Below are positions 10,938-23,382 of a stretch of DNA of 64,000 nucleotides, in pieces; positions within the stretch are counted from its first letter, which is position 1, and each line of letters begins with the position of its first letter. Under the pieces are notes generated by a model. The model made no database searches, was not told the origin of the DNA, and was given only the letters and a program-made list of their open reading frames with translations. Location: contig CAJNAR010000149.1 in assembly GCA_905220665.1 (NCBI GenBank), positions 124,001-188,000 of the forward strand, in the 5' to 3' direction. Position numbers and translations under genes: made by a program. This DNA comes from Albugo candida (lineage: Eukaryota > Oomycota > Peronosporomycetes > Albuginales > Albuginaceae).

Positions 10938-11235
10938 ATGGCGACCCGCTCACCGATTTTTATGATAATCGGACCCGCAAATCTGAATCGAGAACAATCA
11001 GCTGACGCACTGAACAATCCGGTTGCCGTTCGATTGATTGGGACCTGTCAAATATTCAGATTCGAATCGCTCCTCGTTTGATGTTTTTCCGGCACGAGTG
11101 TCTTCTGATCGCGATGGAGATCCATTTGGCAATCACTGTGAGATTGAAGCTTTTTATGATGCCACCGATACCAAGATATATGACTCAAGTGATTTTAATT
11201 CAGCAGAACGCGGTCTGTGCTTGATCTCAGCATGA
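10938..11235 (+). other. Possible small unrecognised gene
   Basis: A 47-codon ORF from ATG at 10938 (MATRSPIFMIIGPANL, later NNPVAVRLIGTC) has protein-like composition and ends at 11081. A second frame, 11038-11235, continues with GDPFGNHCEIEAFYD and ends at 11233-11235. A phase-0 intron from about 11077 to the TGTGAG before ATTGAA would join them, but its donor (GTTTGA) is weak. No family was recognised. It lies between the convergent deaminase and sirtuin genes, so it could also be 3' flanking sequence. Confidence 0.3.
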
Positions 11236-11426
11236 GGCGTCTTGAGATTTGATGAGATTTAATGAGATTTGATTATGACGTGTCTGCGTTGCATCAAATA
11301 CGACAATACGTAACATACGTTTCCACCATTCCACTTTTGTGTTTAATGCTTAATTGTGTGTGCGCATATCAATCGCAAGATCCATCCTGTGCGTTGGTGT
11401 CGACTTTATTCGTACACCAACAGAGC

Positions 11427-12542
11427 TCAAGTACAGCTTGTTTTTCCAGTGAGAAAATCATTCAATGTACGCTCTTCCCGCTCCGGAACAAAGAAATCAG
11501 AAGCGTGTTGTCCCTGCCAAGACGGAATCTGGTAAGTTGCATCCTTCATCACATACTGCATCACTTTTTCCATAACGGTATCACAATCTGCATAAAGACG
11601 CACGCCACTCACTTCTGCCCGTCGATCCAATTTGGTTGTTGTTTTTTGCAAATTGACAATCACTAACGAGTCAGCAAATTCTCCAGCCATTTCACAAAAA
11701 GGTTCCACTCTCAGTGAGGTCCCCAGCACTAATGCAACATCAGCCTCCTCACATTTTTCTATCGCACAATCAATGTCCCCCAGAGGCTGATCAAAGCTGA
11801 TCACATGACGCCTTAACCGACCATTACCGTGTCTAGTTCTAGCTCTTATTCGCTGCTCGATCGACCGCCTAGAACTCTCACATTTGCGGTCATTGCATAA
11901 GCCATTCCACGGGAAATTACACATGTACACTTTTTCGCACGTTTCACAAATAGCATGGGTGGCGTTTCCATGCACTTCTGTCAAGACTGATGCAGAAAGT
12001 CCGCTTTTCAAATGCAAATTATCGATATTTTGTGAGATTACATGATGCAGGAGACCGATCCGATGCAGTTCGACCAGCGCCATATGTGTCTTGGAAGGCA
12101 CAAGATGATTGAGATCAGTGTTCTGATTAGGTTGCTTCCTTTTTCTGGAGGTTCGTATCCCGTTTTCACCCCGATAATCTGGCAGACCTGTAGACGTACT
12201 AATCCCAGCTCCTGTGAATGCCACCAAAGTCTTGGAATGTGCAATGAGTTCGGCAATCCGTCGGCATTTCTTATCAAAGTCACTCATCTTATTCTTCATA
12301 TATCCATAGGGCGCTTCTGATTGATTATCAGCCTCAGAGGGTTCATTTGGATGAGTCGCTTGCTTGCAATTCTCCTCGTGAGCCGTCGATATCATTGCAA
12401 GTTGAGAACTTGTATCATCTACAGAATTGCTTTTGATGCAAATTTGACTAGAAAGACGCATGTCAAAACAGCTATCGGAAACGCTTACTTCTCGTGGTCC
12501 GACAAGCAGTGACTTGTCTTTAAAGACGCGCGCATGCGTCAT
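11427..12542 (-). CDS. Sirtuin, SIRT6/7-like (class IV) NAD-dependent deacylase
   Basis: 371 residues from the first in-frame ATG (MTHARVFKD); the frame extends about 21 codons further upstream without an ATG. The Rossmann motif is GAGISTSTGLPDYRG (residue 111 onward), the NAD/active-site strand is SQNIDNLHLKSGL, and the catalytic His is in TEVHGN (about 191). GTSLRVEP, IVNLQKT and the closing YQIPSW match the SIRT6 type. Zinc ligands are unusual: the first CETC pair is present and a third Cys is in DRKC, but the fourth position, normally Cys before GxLR, reads TRHGNGRLRR, so His may replace it. The usual DFRG is DYRG. Likely nuclear and chromatin-directed, by analogy with SIRT6/7. Confidence 0.85.
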   Translation of the reverse strand: MTHARVFKDKSLLVGPREVSVSDSCFDMRLSSQICIKSNSVDDTSSQLAMISTAHEENCKQATHPNEPSEADNQSEAPYGYMKNKMSDFDKKCRRIAELIAHSKTLVAFTGAGISTSTGLPDYRGENGIRTSRKRKQPNQNTDLNHLVPSKTHMALVELHRIGLLHHVISQNIDNLHLKSGLSASVLTEVHGNATHAICETCEKVYMCNFPWNGLCNDRKCESSRRSIEQRIRARTRHGNGRLRRHVISFDQPLGDIDCAIEKCEEADVALVLGTSLRVEPFCEMAGEFADSLVIVNLQKTTTKLDRRAEVSGVRLYADCDTVMEKVMQYVMKDATYQIPSWQGQHASDFFVPEREERTLNDFLTGKTSCT

Positions 12543-15500
12543 GTGTTTGCCCGTAACTGACTTGGATGAGAAATAAGCGAGCAGCGAGTAATTTGCTTCA
12601 TGCAATTTACAACCAATCAGAAACTTGGCGTCCTATATTCATGTTCGCTGCTGTTACTGGCAATGTGCTATAGGCAGCTAAAAGCTGTATAGATGACAAC
12701 ACAGCTACTGCTCTCACATAGCTGGGAAAGTCACACCGCATCTCAATTTGCACAGAGAAAAGAACCGCAGCGTAGCGAGCACATCAGTAGTATAACCTTG
12801 TCATTTGTGAACAACAGAGGCTGGTACATAAGTAGCACATGAGGACAGTACACCCCAGCAATATAGTCATATTGTAGATTCGACTACGACTGGAGCTTGG
12901 TACGTTTAAGTGCTTAGATTTGTGTACGTGCGGATGTTTGTGTCACTGAAAGGAAGTCGACGTATTTTGCATCGTTATGTCTGTCAGCCAAATCTGCTCA
13001 TCTTACTCCTTACTTTAGACTTATTATGCAACGGAACCGTAAGAAGTAGCTCGTTTAGCTTGTGGTTAAACTCTTCTTCAGTGTTTAACGACTAGAGTGG
13101 CATTGCACGAAATGGTAGTGATATATTTTCTGACTCTGCTTCCGTTCGTTGTTAAGCATAACATCACTTGGGTGAACATAGAAAGATACTCAACCGATGG
13201 TCCCGAGTAAATTTAGCTAGATACTCCCTTGCAGCTTCGGCACACTCAATCCATGGTACTTGATGGGATGATGCTGTTCGATACGAGCGGTTTTGCAAGT
13301 TTGCTGTGCTTGATCCTCTGTCTTCTAATAGTTATGTATCGACATATAATCTCGGTTAATCGAGCAGCTTTATTATGGAGTCCACTTCTCTCCTTCTACG
13401 CCTCTTTCTCTTTGCAGGAGATCGTGGAATCGGAGAGGATTTTTTTCTTCTCATCACTTTTGTGTCATGATGATGTCTCTAGAAACTCATAGGCCGGTTC
13501 TATCGGGAGGTTATCAGACGATTCTTTAGAGTTGAATGCGGAAAATGCTCCTTTTTTCTTGCTTTGTACTCCCACATAACAGTCTTCTGCTTGCTTGGAT
13601 CCAAACCGTCTTTGTAACAAGCATGCAAAGCTAAGTGCTTTGTCTGAATTGTTGGTGACGTCCGCTTGAGGAATTTGTCAGTGGTTATTCATGTTAGGTT
13701 TAATACTGATGAATCTACGATTCTAGTTGTTCCGCCTTCTTCAAGCACACCATGTTGCACTCACATAATGATGAAAAATGCACAAAAGTTGCTGTGAATA
13801 GCGCAAAACAGCTAGTATCATTCTCAAACGAAGAAGAAACAACCTCGACTCAGAAACCATTTGTGTGTGATAGCATCGACTGAGCTGCTGACACCATCAA
13901 CGGTAACATTGAAAGCTCATCTTTATGGTTGCTGTGCCCTCGCAAATGATAGCAATAGCCTAATGGTGCTCTCGACATATTGAGGAGGGTGGCGATATGC
14001 CAAAATGTGGACGTGCACACGTGACGTCCTCACAAAGAGTCTGCAGAAAGCCGTAACTCGACAGCGGAGAACGTATTCATGCTTATCAAAGACGCAAAAG
14101 CGTAAGGATCGAACCACCCACACCTTCCTCGTCGGTGATGTTATCCAATTAAGTAGAATCATTCCAATAATCACCGCCACCTTCTAACGAAGTATGAAGT
14201 ATGATCAGGGCTAGCGAAATATAAGAAGCGTCTCAATTCAGGCATTGATTATTTTGAAACATTATAAACAAAGTTTAGCAAGACATACACATCACACGAC
14301 TGCTTTCCTGATCACGTGAAGCACTTATTTTAAAACTTGAGCGCTGCTACAGATCCAGTACCAAAGGCTATGTGATCATATTCCGAATTCTTGGACAGGC
14401 CGTCAACAAAGTTAAGAGCCATTACACGATTGTAGCTGCCTCGATGGCCCAAGTTATTCGATGTAAAGTACATTCAAGACTTACAGGAAGATACACGATC
14501 TGTAGCGTCGTGTGATGACAGTCTTTCAGTGACTGAGGAACTTTGTGAACGCGAGTTGCTTTTTGTAAGTTAGTGGCTTGTTTATGGAATGAGCGACGTA
14601 ATTGAATATTGGATAAGAAAGTTATGGACGTCCATTGTACATAGTATTGCTGTGAGTCTCCATTGTGAGATGGCATGAGTGCATATTGTGCCAGGTACTC
14701 GCACTCATCTTTTATACGCTCTCAATACTAATATACGACAAAAAGTTTCCAGCTGGTAAAAGTCTCTGGAAAGTTGCATGAGCTACCGTTACTTTACAAG
14801 GAGGACTCGAATTAGCTGACATCTGTTGCTTGAGAATCTCCATTTCACATCATCATACGAGCTTCCATTAATAAGCATCGAATGCACATGTGTTTAAGTC
14901 ACGAGAGATTGTACGTCAAGGTGACACGTCACATGTCGACGTCCAAAAGTGATTCGCCGGAAAGCCAAATTCTTCACGATCTGGCTCTGCTTGCCAGCTC
15001 TCGGCTTGAAAAATAGGACTTCGTAATAAACACTCCTATGCGTGCATCGGAAGGGTTTAACTCTTATATTCCTCGATTTTCAAGGAAGAAAAAGGAATGA
15101 CTTGACAAAAGATAGCAACAAGCTAACAGAAAGAGCCGCACGCACTTTCGATTTGATGATATAGCGAGCAATTGCTGATTCGCGAGTTTGTGAAGCGTGC
15201 CCTTAGAATTGATAATGACGTGCGAGCATATACTTGAGCACCCAGACTTGATAGGAATTCTTTTAATTTAGTCTGCATCCTGGTTTGCCAGCTCCATGAT
15301 GATAAGGGATATTTTCATGGCAGTCGAAGTTAAGATTGATACCCAGCGCTTGTAAATTCATGACACTAAAGGGCCTGAAATAGATCAGCTTATCGGTACC
15401 ATGATTTTGACAAAAGCACCTTGCGTATTCTCTAAAATGCCCCCACAAACTCCCAATCTGTTCGGTGGCGATTATACATATGCAGGCTGTGTAATCTTTT

Positions 15501-16405
15501 ACGATTGATAGCTTGAAATGTTTTGCATAAAGGTCATTGATTATCTCACATCTCTCGTTGAATCCTCGTGTTTGCGAATTTGTTATGAAATCTCTGCTAT
15601 TTTGAACCCACTTCATTTATGAGACATTCGTCTCAAGATGAAGCGCACACTTGCGTATCCCTTATAGAGATGGTCTACACAGATGCTCTGCGCTCAAGTA
15701 GTCGACAGCAACGCAGCGAGCAAATACGCACACATACTCAATGCAATGAAACAACCAAGACCATTGACCCATTCGGACTGTGTAGTAAAGATCCTGCTCG
15801 ATCTCAAACGAGAGTCAGTATCCTTGAAATCATTTCTTATGATTGATTAGCGGTCCATCGTGAACGATAACCTACCGAATGACGCCTTATGATAAGGCTA
15901 CTCAGAAATATCATATCGCTCATGTCCACCACTGTATAGATAATATTCCGCTGTACCGTGACATCATCGTGTGTGTGTCACTACGCCCGTGGAAGATATC
16001 TCATATATCTCATCCTTTTTGTTCTTCTGACGTAACAATCTGTCGAGTCCAAAGAAGCCAAAAGACTGATATCTAAAACTCAAGTTGCGCTGTAAGCTTG
16101 CAAAGGTGGATCCTTCAAATAACAATTAGTACATTGTAAACGGTGTGACATTGGTATCTGAGACGAGATGAGATTCACGCAGAGTTCAGATGGTGTGGCA
16201 GGAATGATGATAGTGCTTGCGAAAATAAACGAAACCATCAACTGGCGAATGAATTTCAAGGGTTCAACAGTGTTTACTTCTTACTCAATCTCAACTTCCA
16301 CGTAGAGATGAGTCCGTTGCTTGAAGCTTTTCCACCTCGGCAGAAACAACCTTATTGGAAAAGATACAGGAATACGGTCTCAACGACGTCATTTGACATC
16401 GATAC
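12543..16405. other. 3.9-kb stretch without a recognisable gene
   Basis: Only short ORFs occur (for example 13229-13492 plus, 15263-15616 minus, 15619-15846 plus). None shows a domain, a signal peptide or good splice junctions that extend it. The last few hundred bases must hold the 5' region of the folate-biopterin transporter gene. No tandem repeats or transposon termini were noticed. Confidence 0.5.
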
Positions 16406-18109
16406 ATGGACAGTCAAAATTTAGATCTATCCTTCACAATATTGGACCACGACCCTGTTCGTTCCCCTTCTACCAGTAAATATGATGGGGATCGAACTCT
16501 TTCAAAAACACCATGCTCTGAAAGCGATGAAAATCTGCAAGATCTTGGGGCACTCCGTCAAGGAGGAATCCCATCTTTATGGAGTCGAGATTATATTGGA
16601 TTGGTGGCTCAATACGCTGCAGTGGGGCTTTTGTTTGGTACTCTACCCGCGACCGTATATCCCTTCTTTGCCAATTATCTCAACATGCAAGGAACACAAC
16701 TAGTATCTGCACGAGTTTTGCTAGGTCTGCCGTGGTCCTTTAAATTTTTTTATGGTGTTTTTTCTGATTGCATCCCGATCTTCGGGTATCGCCGTCGGCC
16801 TCTTATGATACTTGGCTGGTTATTGTGCTTTCTCATGCTTGCTCTTATGGCATGCATGACAGTGGAGAGACCATACTTTCCGTCAAGAGACATTGCACAT
16901 ATGAAATCAGATCTGTACACCGAAGATATCATGGCATCAATCAACACAGATGCACCAGCTAGTGGGGGTAAATTCATCCTTTTAATGATGCTAGCTGCCG
17001 TGGGTTATGTTGCTGCCGATGTTGCAGCAGACAGTGTTGTCGTAGAGCTGGCACAACGCGAGCCTGAAAAAATTCGTGGACGCACACAGACCACGATTTA
17101 TGTCGTTCGAACAGTCTTTATCATCTTTTCCAACATCTTGGTTGGTGTCTTTTTCAACGGAGAGCATTACAACGGAGGATTCGACTTTGCACTTACGTTC
17201 CCCCAATTAATGCTCGTATTGCTGGCTCTTTGTGTCTGGGTACTGCCTTTAACTTGGTTTTTTATCAAAGAAAGTCCTCATCAAGGCGCCAAGATATCTT
17301 GCTATCTTTACGATTTTTGGAAAATATTAACGCTTCGCCCTGTGTATCAGGTCATTGCCTATAAGTTTTTTGGGGGCCTACTTGAGAATTACACCGTCAC
17401 ATGTTCGGATCCAATACAAACATTTTGGGTGAAGGTAACTCCTCAGGCGGAAAAGGTATTTACAATCGCTGGGCAATGCGTCTTCGCGCTGACTTTATAC
17501 CTTACGGGAAAGTACGGACTTCATTGGAATTGGAGGTCTATGCAAGCTTACACGTTGATTAGTGTGGTTGCTTTAGATGCGTTCACCACTTTCTGCACTG
17601 TGTGGGACGTGTTTCGAAGCCAGTGGTTATGGTTGGGAGTCCCTATTGTGGAGTATCTACCACAGGGAATCGGCTTCATTGTAGCAACATATGTGGTTGT
17701 CGAATTGGCGAGCGAAGGAAACGAAGCGACTATCTACGGTTTGCTTACTACTGTGTCGAATCTTTCTGCACCTTTTGCAAGTACAATTGCGAAGAAAGTG
17801 GATGGCAATTTTGACGTGGACAACGATTCAATCCAGAACGAGTCATTCCATGTTCGTAAGCACGTTTCGATTGTATACGGAATCCGATACATTGTGAATC
17901 TTTCTGCATTGATGTGGTTACCGCTTTTACCGAGACAAAAGGCCGAAGCACAAGCACTTAAAAGGCAAGGAGAAAGCTGCAAATGGATGGGAGCATTCAC
18001 CATCGGGTACCTGTCAGTTGCTCTGATTTGGTCCACTGTCGTCAATGTCTTATCCATTCATCCGGCGACCACTTGCCTGAAATTTATCGGGGGAAAAGGT
18101 TGTACATGA
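16406..18109 (+). CDS. Folate-biopterin transporter (BT1/FBT family, MFS fold)
   Basis: 567 residues in one exon from ATG (MDSQNLDLSF). A hydrophilic N-terminus of about 60 residues precedes roughly 12 membrane segments. The BT1 signature is clear at residues 113-132: KFFYGVFSD, then PIFGYRRRP, followed by the second transmembrane pair. Further family features are a charged loop with the pattern VAADSVVVELAQREP and a C-terminal ANIYGLLTTVSNL-like helix (here ATIYGLLTTVSNL). Relatives move folates, pterins or S-adenosylmethionine across membranes and are much expanded in oomycetes. Substrate cannot be read from sequence. The gene stands alone, with gene-poor sequence on both sides. Confidence 0.9.
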   Translation: MDSQNLDLSFTILDHDPVRSPSTSKYDGDRTLSKTPCSESDENLQDLGALRQGGIPSLWSRDYIGLVAQYAAVGLLFGTLPATVYPFFANYLNMQGTQLVSARVLLGLPWSFKFFYGVFSDCIPIFGYRRRPLMILGWLLCFLMLALMACMTVERPYFPSRDIAHMKSDLYTEDIMASINTDAPASGGKFILLMMLAAVGYVAADVAADSVVVELAQREPEKIRGRTQTTIYVVRTVFIIFSNILVGVFFNGEHYNGGFDFALTFPQLMLVLLALCVWVLPLTWFFIKESPHQGAKISCYLYDFWKILTLRPVYQVIAYKFFGGLLENYTVTCSDPIQTFWVKVTPQAEKVFTIAGQCVFALTLYLTGKYGLHWNWRSMQAYTLISVVALDAFTTFCTVWDVFRSQWLWLGVPIVEYLPQGIGFIVATYVVVELASEGNEATIYGLLTTVSNLSAPFASTIAKKVDGNFDVDNDSIQNESFHVRKHVSIVYGIRYIVNLSALMWLPLLPRQKAEAQALKRQGESCKWMGAFTIGYLSVALIWSTVVNVLSIHPATTCLKFIGGKGCT

Positions 18110-18944
18110 TATCGGCTTGTTCGACGCGCAATAAAGCTCTAATATATAAATAGGAAACCAACTCGATTTTCGTGTTATAAGCAAGAAAATATCAGGCACG
18201 GCTGACTTGACGCTTGGACTTATTCTTTGATACAGATATATACCTCACATAACGAAGATTCACAAGTTTTTGCTGGGACCGTCGTTCTTTCGCTACATTT
18301 TTTCAGTCATACACAAAAGTTCAAAGAGCATGAACAATTTCGTTGATTACACCATATACGTTCCATTACTGCCGATTACTTCCCCGGGACATCAGTATTG
18401 CAACGAAAATGTGAAGACTAAGGATTCGGAATCACTAAAGTCACTGTGATCGGTGGCTGATGGATCATAGATTCAAACTGCGACAGTCTCTGTAGCCTAA
18501 AACACGGCAGGGTGACTACAAAGTGCGTTTTTGTTCTTTTATTCTCTTAGGCAACTTATATCCCGCTGCGCAGCCATAGCACGGTAAAGAGTTTGACAGC
18601 AGCAAGCTTCCCTCTTTTGTAAAGTGTGTTACGTGATTTTTACCCCTTGCGGTATCTTCAGATCACTTACATGTTAAGAGGATTCCAGAATAGGTTGACA
18701 ATGTTTCATCCACCCATTCTTTAGATATGAGAAGGAGCGAAACAACATTAATCATTCTTGCCCGCTTGACTAATATACTAGAGGTAGTGTAACACAGCAT
18801 GCTAGGACCTGAAAACCATCACGCTGCTGATATGTCCGAATTGTTTGCAAGCGTAAGTGCTTTTTCTTACCACGTTTACATCTTGTAAGTGGTCATGGTA
18901 TTCCACGACCGAGTAGTTTGGATGTAGCGCATACAGGGAAATAT
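18110..18944. other. Gene-free stretch
   Basis: 3' flank of the transporter gene. The AATAAA at 18129-18134, about 20 bp after the stop codon, is a possible polyadenylation signal. Nothing else was recognised. Confidence 0.4.
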
Positions 18945-19530
18945 TTAAAATGGAAATTGATGTCCGGTGAAATTGTTGCTGAATTTGATCGACATGTCAT
19001 TGGTCAGAAGAAGCGAAACATGCAGATAGCTCTTCACAATCGCTGAAGAAGGCGTCATATCCAAAATGGCAGCCTCTGGGAGGTAGTCTCACCAGTAAAT
19101 GTTTTGATGAGTGGCCGCACTAGCTCAGGAAAACCTGAGATTGCTCGGCATCGTGCCAAGTTGTTAGATTTACCGTTCCTAAAGGTAGACGCAACAAAAT
19201 ACACAGAAGTAGGAATTGACGGTGCACGTACTCATGATTAAAGTTCGTGCTGAATGTTATGCGCGGTTCTTGCTATGTTTATCTAAGGAGCAGCATCTCG
19301 TGAATGCTGCAGTCGACGCGAGCACGAGAAAGCTCGAAAGCGGTGTTTTATGGCAGCACGTGAGAAAGCACTTTATAGACTGGCGAAGAATATCAATGAC
19401 TCGTCCTCAAGCCTAAGAATACGCCCAAATCGACAAGAGGATATTGAATCAGGTCGACTTGACAATATTATGATAAGTATCAACTGCCAAATTCTTCGAT
19501 TCGACCTCAAGGAACTAAAGGATACATAGA
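18945..19530 (+). pseudogene. hslU: Decayed hslU (ClpY) ATPase pseudogene
   Basis: Reading from 18969 the frame gives EIVAEFDRHVIGQ, then IALHNR and a stop. After a frame change it gives [19 protein letters not shown] and [16 protein letters not shown]. This matches the HslU N-terminus in order (IVxxLDxxIIGQ, ALRNRW, PxNILMxGPTGxGKTEIA, PFxKVEATKFTEVG). The Walker A lysine remains, but GPTG has become GRTS and T after K has become P. A further piece near 19488 (EDIESGRLDN) resembles the RxGELDD segment of the I domain. Stops and frame changes occur throughout. HslU is the ATPase of the mitochondrial/bacterial HslVU protease; an intact copy would have to lie elsewhere. The 3' limit is unclear and may reach about 20.2 kb. 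Confidence 0.65.
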
Positions 19531-22163
19531 AGGAAACGTAGCATGTGATTCGATATGGAACTGGAAACTGCATTTTCATAGTTTGTAACGATGGAGATGC
19601 CGCCAGAATCCAAGTAAAGGATAGAGAGCCTCAATCTGATCATGAAAAAGCACTCAAACCCTTCCTCGAATCGAAAAGCAATCTTTATCCAAATGCTGAA
19701 CACTTGTGCGTCAAAAACGCATTTCAGCCATGGTACTTGAAGAGACGGAGGACAATGAAAATGAGGTGCACGAGAAAGCAATCGAATATTATAAAATACT
19801 GGCATCATAATTTGATCAAAAATGATAAACTTGGAGAAATAAGTGACTCGTTAATGGTAGGTCCTGGAGTATTTCGCTACAGAAAATGTGAGCTAATGAA
19901 GAAAGAACTGCTGGCATTGACAAAAGGATGCGCGGAGATTCAACGTCAGAGGTTGATTCACACAAACCACTTCTGTTTTTACTCAGTGCAGCGTTCTGTA
20001 ATGTATTCCATCGAACCTGGTACCAGAATTTTGAGCTACACTTCCAATACAAGTCACGCTTTCCACACGAGAAGCCTCAGAACCTCATAGCATTTGGAAA
20101 GATACCCGAGTACAGTTTATTGCAGCAAACGCAGACGCCTTTTCCTGAAACCGCGATATTCAGCTGATATTCATTGATGATGCGATCGTTGAGATGCTGC
20201 TATCACAGCACAGATTATTTCCTAAAGTGATGATATCGGTGCACTAGGCTGAGTACACTTGTGGCAAAGTCACCGATGAAAACGCTTTTGACACGTCGAG
20301 AACGGCGGTATGACGTATCGTATCGATAAGGCTTATTTTAGGCAACGCTTGACTTCCGCCATGGTAAAAGCAATCTGAGTAATTCTATTCTTCAAGCAGA
20401 TACCAGATGACATCACTATCTAAGTATCTGCTGTCCTTGTGGGTTCCATCTGACATGTAGCTATCCAAATTGAATGGATTACTGTATTCATTAGAACAAG
20501 TCGGCTATATCTTTCGAATACAAAGCGGTTTTCAGTCAAGTGCAATTTTGTTGATAGTAAGAATTGTACGCATCTGCTCATCTGACATTCGCTTTTATCA
20601 AAACAAAAGCTAGACGATTTTCAATTGTAATTGATGCTGCTGATGTGGACCATGTCAACATACTCGATCCACTGAACTACAGGCCATCGCCAGATCTCAA
20701 TGACGATGTCATCAAATTGATTCCTATCTCAATGTGGGGATCCAAAAATAAATCAATTGCGGAAGGATATCTGATAATTATCCACGAAGACTACATATCA
20801 CTGACTTATTGTTACGTCTACCGTCAAAAGATAGTTCGGAATCGTCACGGTGCATTTCACCACAATGACATGATTGGAGACCGTTAGGCAGCACCATTAT
20901 GATACTGCAGAGAATACATGATATTACTTGCACCTAGGCCGGAGCTGTGAAGCTATAAACAGGTAGCGGAGGCTGAGACGTCGTTTGCAACGACCGTGGC
21001 GTGGCACCCACTGGTCATGTTTTATACTTCGAATAGCGTCATGTGGGCTGAGATTGCAACCAAAGAATTTGCTTCAATGGGATGAAATATCTTATCACGG
21101 TCAAAATTGTCGTGATGTCTGCTCGGATGGCATTCTCGATCAATTGGTAGGCTCATTTCTAAAGAGTAATGTCACACAGATTTATCTTACGAGCGTGCTG
21201 CTTCTTTTTTAGTCGTCTTAACTATTGTCTCGTATCATCGTTTTGTGCAACGGCTCGCAGGCGCTTAACAATTTCATAATGTGCACACCATATACTTTGC
21301 TCATGGTTAGAATCGATCGTGGCTAGAAATTAAATTCGATCACTTCTTGTCGAAAGCTTCATTTATAATGCAAACAGCGCCACTAGAATCAGAGTTGGGG
21401 ATTCTTAACAGCGTGTTATGATATTTTGGAGGAAGCCACCAAACAAATGGAACATTTGGACAAGTCACTTGGCAAAACATTTCTTCAGAAACATTCACAA
21501 GTCGTTTGCACCTTATGTAAATCGCCTGTACATAGAAAGCTATACCTAACACAAGGACGATGCTCAAGGAAGGCGATCGCTTTGCCTCATATTCACGTTG
21601 GTTGGAACATGTGAAAGACATGTGATGCTCTACGGAGGAAGTGTTGGGGGGGGGGTAAATTTGAAAGTCTATATTTCATATTGATGGGTCCTTAGTTCAC
21701 TATTAGCTAATCTAAGTCTACACCACTACATTGCCAACACTGACATTCCGCGTAAGCAATCGTTGAATGTACTCTGAGTGCTGTCTTTAAGTGCGTGCGT
21801 TAGTAACAAGAATTACTGAACGTCTATTTCAACATGAGGATATGAATGTAGGTGACATGGAATTTGTATATATAAATATCGAAAGATCACAAAACATCTT
21901 CTCATTGATCAAAACTATGGAAACGCTTGTGATTCCATTTGATGTACGAAATGTCGACTCACGAATTTTAAAGTCTCATGCAGAAGCGGTCTCGGTAGCA
22001 ACAAACGAGTCAAAGATTATTGAGAGTAGTCGACTCAAATAACGGCAAACGCATATCAATACTCTGACAATACAAAATCTTGTAGCAAAGAAGACGAAGA
22101 GATTCGTACACACACAGCCTTACTGACATTTGTTTGCAGATGGGATTATGCTGCAGTGTTAAT
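19531..22163. other. Degenerate region with unassigned ORFs
   Basis: ORFs at 19545-20090, 20564-20887 and 21791-22042 (plus) have protein-like stretches but no recognised domain and no convincing starts or splice sites. The first may continue the hslU relic: at about 20160 a short IFIDDA stretch resembles the Walker B IVFIDEIDK. A run of ten G residues lies near 21645. I see remains of old genes here rather than a working one. Confidence 0.35.
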
Positions 22164-23382
22164 TTACTTATAGAATCCCAGCAAATCCTTCACGAGCATT
22201 TCCCAATAGACAGAAATAATTATTTCCACAGCAAGAAGCCAAATAATGATCCATTCAAGCGTAGCTCCATGCTGCTGCTTTAAGACTTGATTTAAAACTT
22301 TCACCCTACAGATTAATAATGTTTTCATACTGTTTTAGAGCGCTCCGATCAGTTAACATACAGGTCCCGTAGAATTCCGAGTCTCATGTTCAGAATTTTG
22401 ACTCGATTATGAACTTCCAAGTACTGAACCATTCGCTTATACAATGGCTCATGCTCGTCGTCTTCCCAGAAAAAATCTGGCTCGTCAAGGATATCAGAGT
22501 GAAGATTCACATCCGCCAACTCAATAAACAATCGTCCAATTAGCTTTGAAATATCTATCTGCGAGTAGCGGATGGATCCTTTGAAGGCGAGATTGAACGG
22601 AATCTGCTTTGTATTCTGAATTCGATCTTCCACTCGTTTTTCAAACACGTCGAGTTTGGTTGATTGTGCCATTGCAAAAGAGATTGCAAGCTTCTCGGTC
22701 ACTGAATCAGAGCAAAGTTGGATACTGTCTTTGATGATCTGACTTGAATCGTTATACGCAAATAGCATATCCTCGACTTGCATCTGCTTGATGAGTCCAA
22801 CGCAGAACGGTTTTAAAGCTTGCAACAACGCCTTTTCTTCTTCGCTGGGAAAGCCCCAAAAGACTATGGATCCTGTACTATAACAATCCTATAAGTAAAC
22901 GCATCTGAAAAATTGCCTTGTACGTACGCAAAGATAAACGCAGCTTTTTGTTCCTTCGATGCGTTGGAAGTTTGGGACGGACATGCCTCGGTAATAGATT
23001 CTTTAGACGGTACGGATGAGCCCAGATACATTACGCCAGTGTACATTTTATGTCTCCATTCTTTTCCCACAATCCGATAAAGCTGGGGTGTCGATTGGTT
23101 TTGTGCTTGGAGAGCTTTTTGTAATTTGAATACTGAAACTAGTTCACAAAAGCAGTACGAGGCGACACGTGATTTAGACTTCTTATCGCAAGTAGCGATG
23201 CGGTGCGATATCTTTGGAGCAAATCCAACTTGAAAGCGTCGGATCTTGGCCCTCGGTTTCTGAACTCGCGCTGAAACGACGTCTGGTGCATTCTGCACAG
23301 AAATATATCAAATGATGCATCTGGAATGTATCACAACCTCTGAGCGCAACTGAGTCCATCTTTTTGATCTCCTTCGTATCAT
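22164..23382 (-). CDS. RMD1/RMND1 (DUF155) family protein, four exons
   Basis: Exons in transcript order are 23382-23338, 23292-22928, 22877-22362 and 22305-22164. Introns are 45, 50 and 56 bp, all GT-AG, and the frame is kept throughout, giving 355 residues. DUF155 hallmarks appear in order: VASYCFCE, the FIF...GSIVFWGFPSEEE core that spans the second junction, DEPDFFWEDDEHEPLYKRMVQYLE, RVKILNMRLGILRDL across the last junction, and a C-terminal membrane anchor LEWIIIWLLAVEIII. Yeast and human relatives are mitochondrial inner-membrane or membrane-associated proteins needed for respiratory translation or meiotic nuclear division. The first short exon (MIRRRSKRWTQLRSE) is the least certain part; it could act as a basic targeting peptide. 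Confidence 0.8.

Noticed and set aside
14090..14125. Possible minus-strand tRNA T-loop (GGTTCGATCC)
   Set aside because: The flanking bases do not form a T-stem or an acceptor stem.
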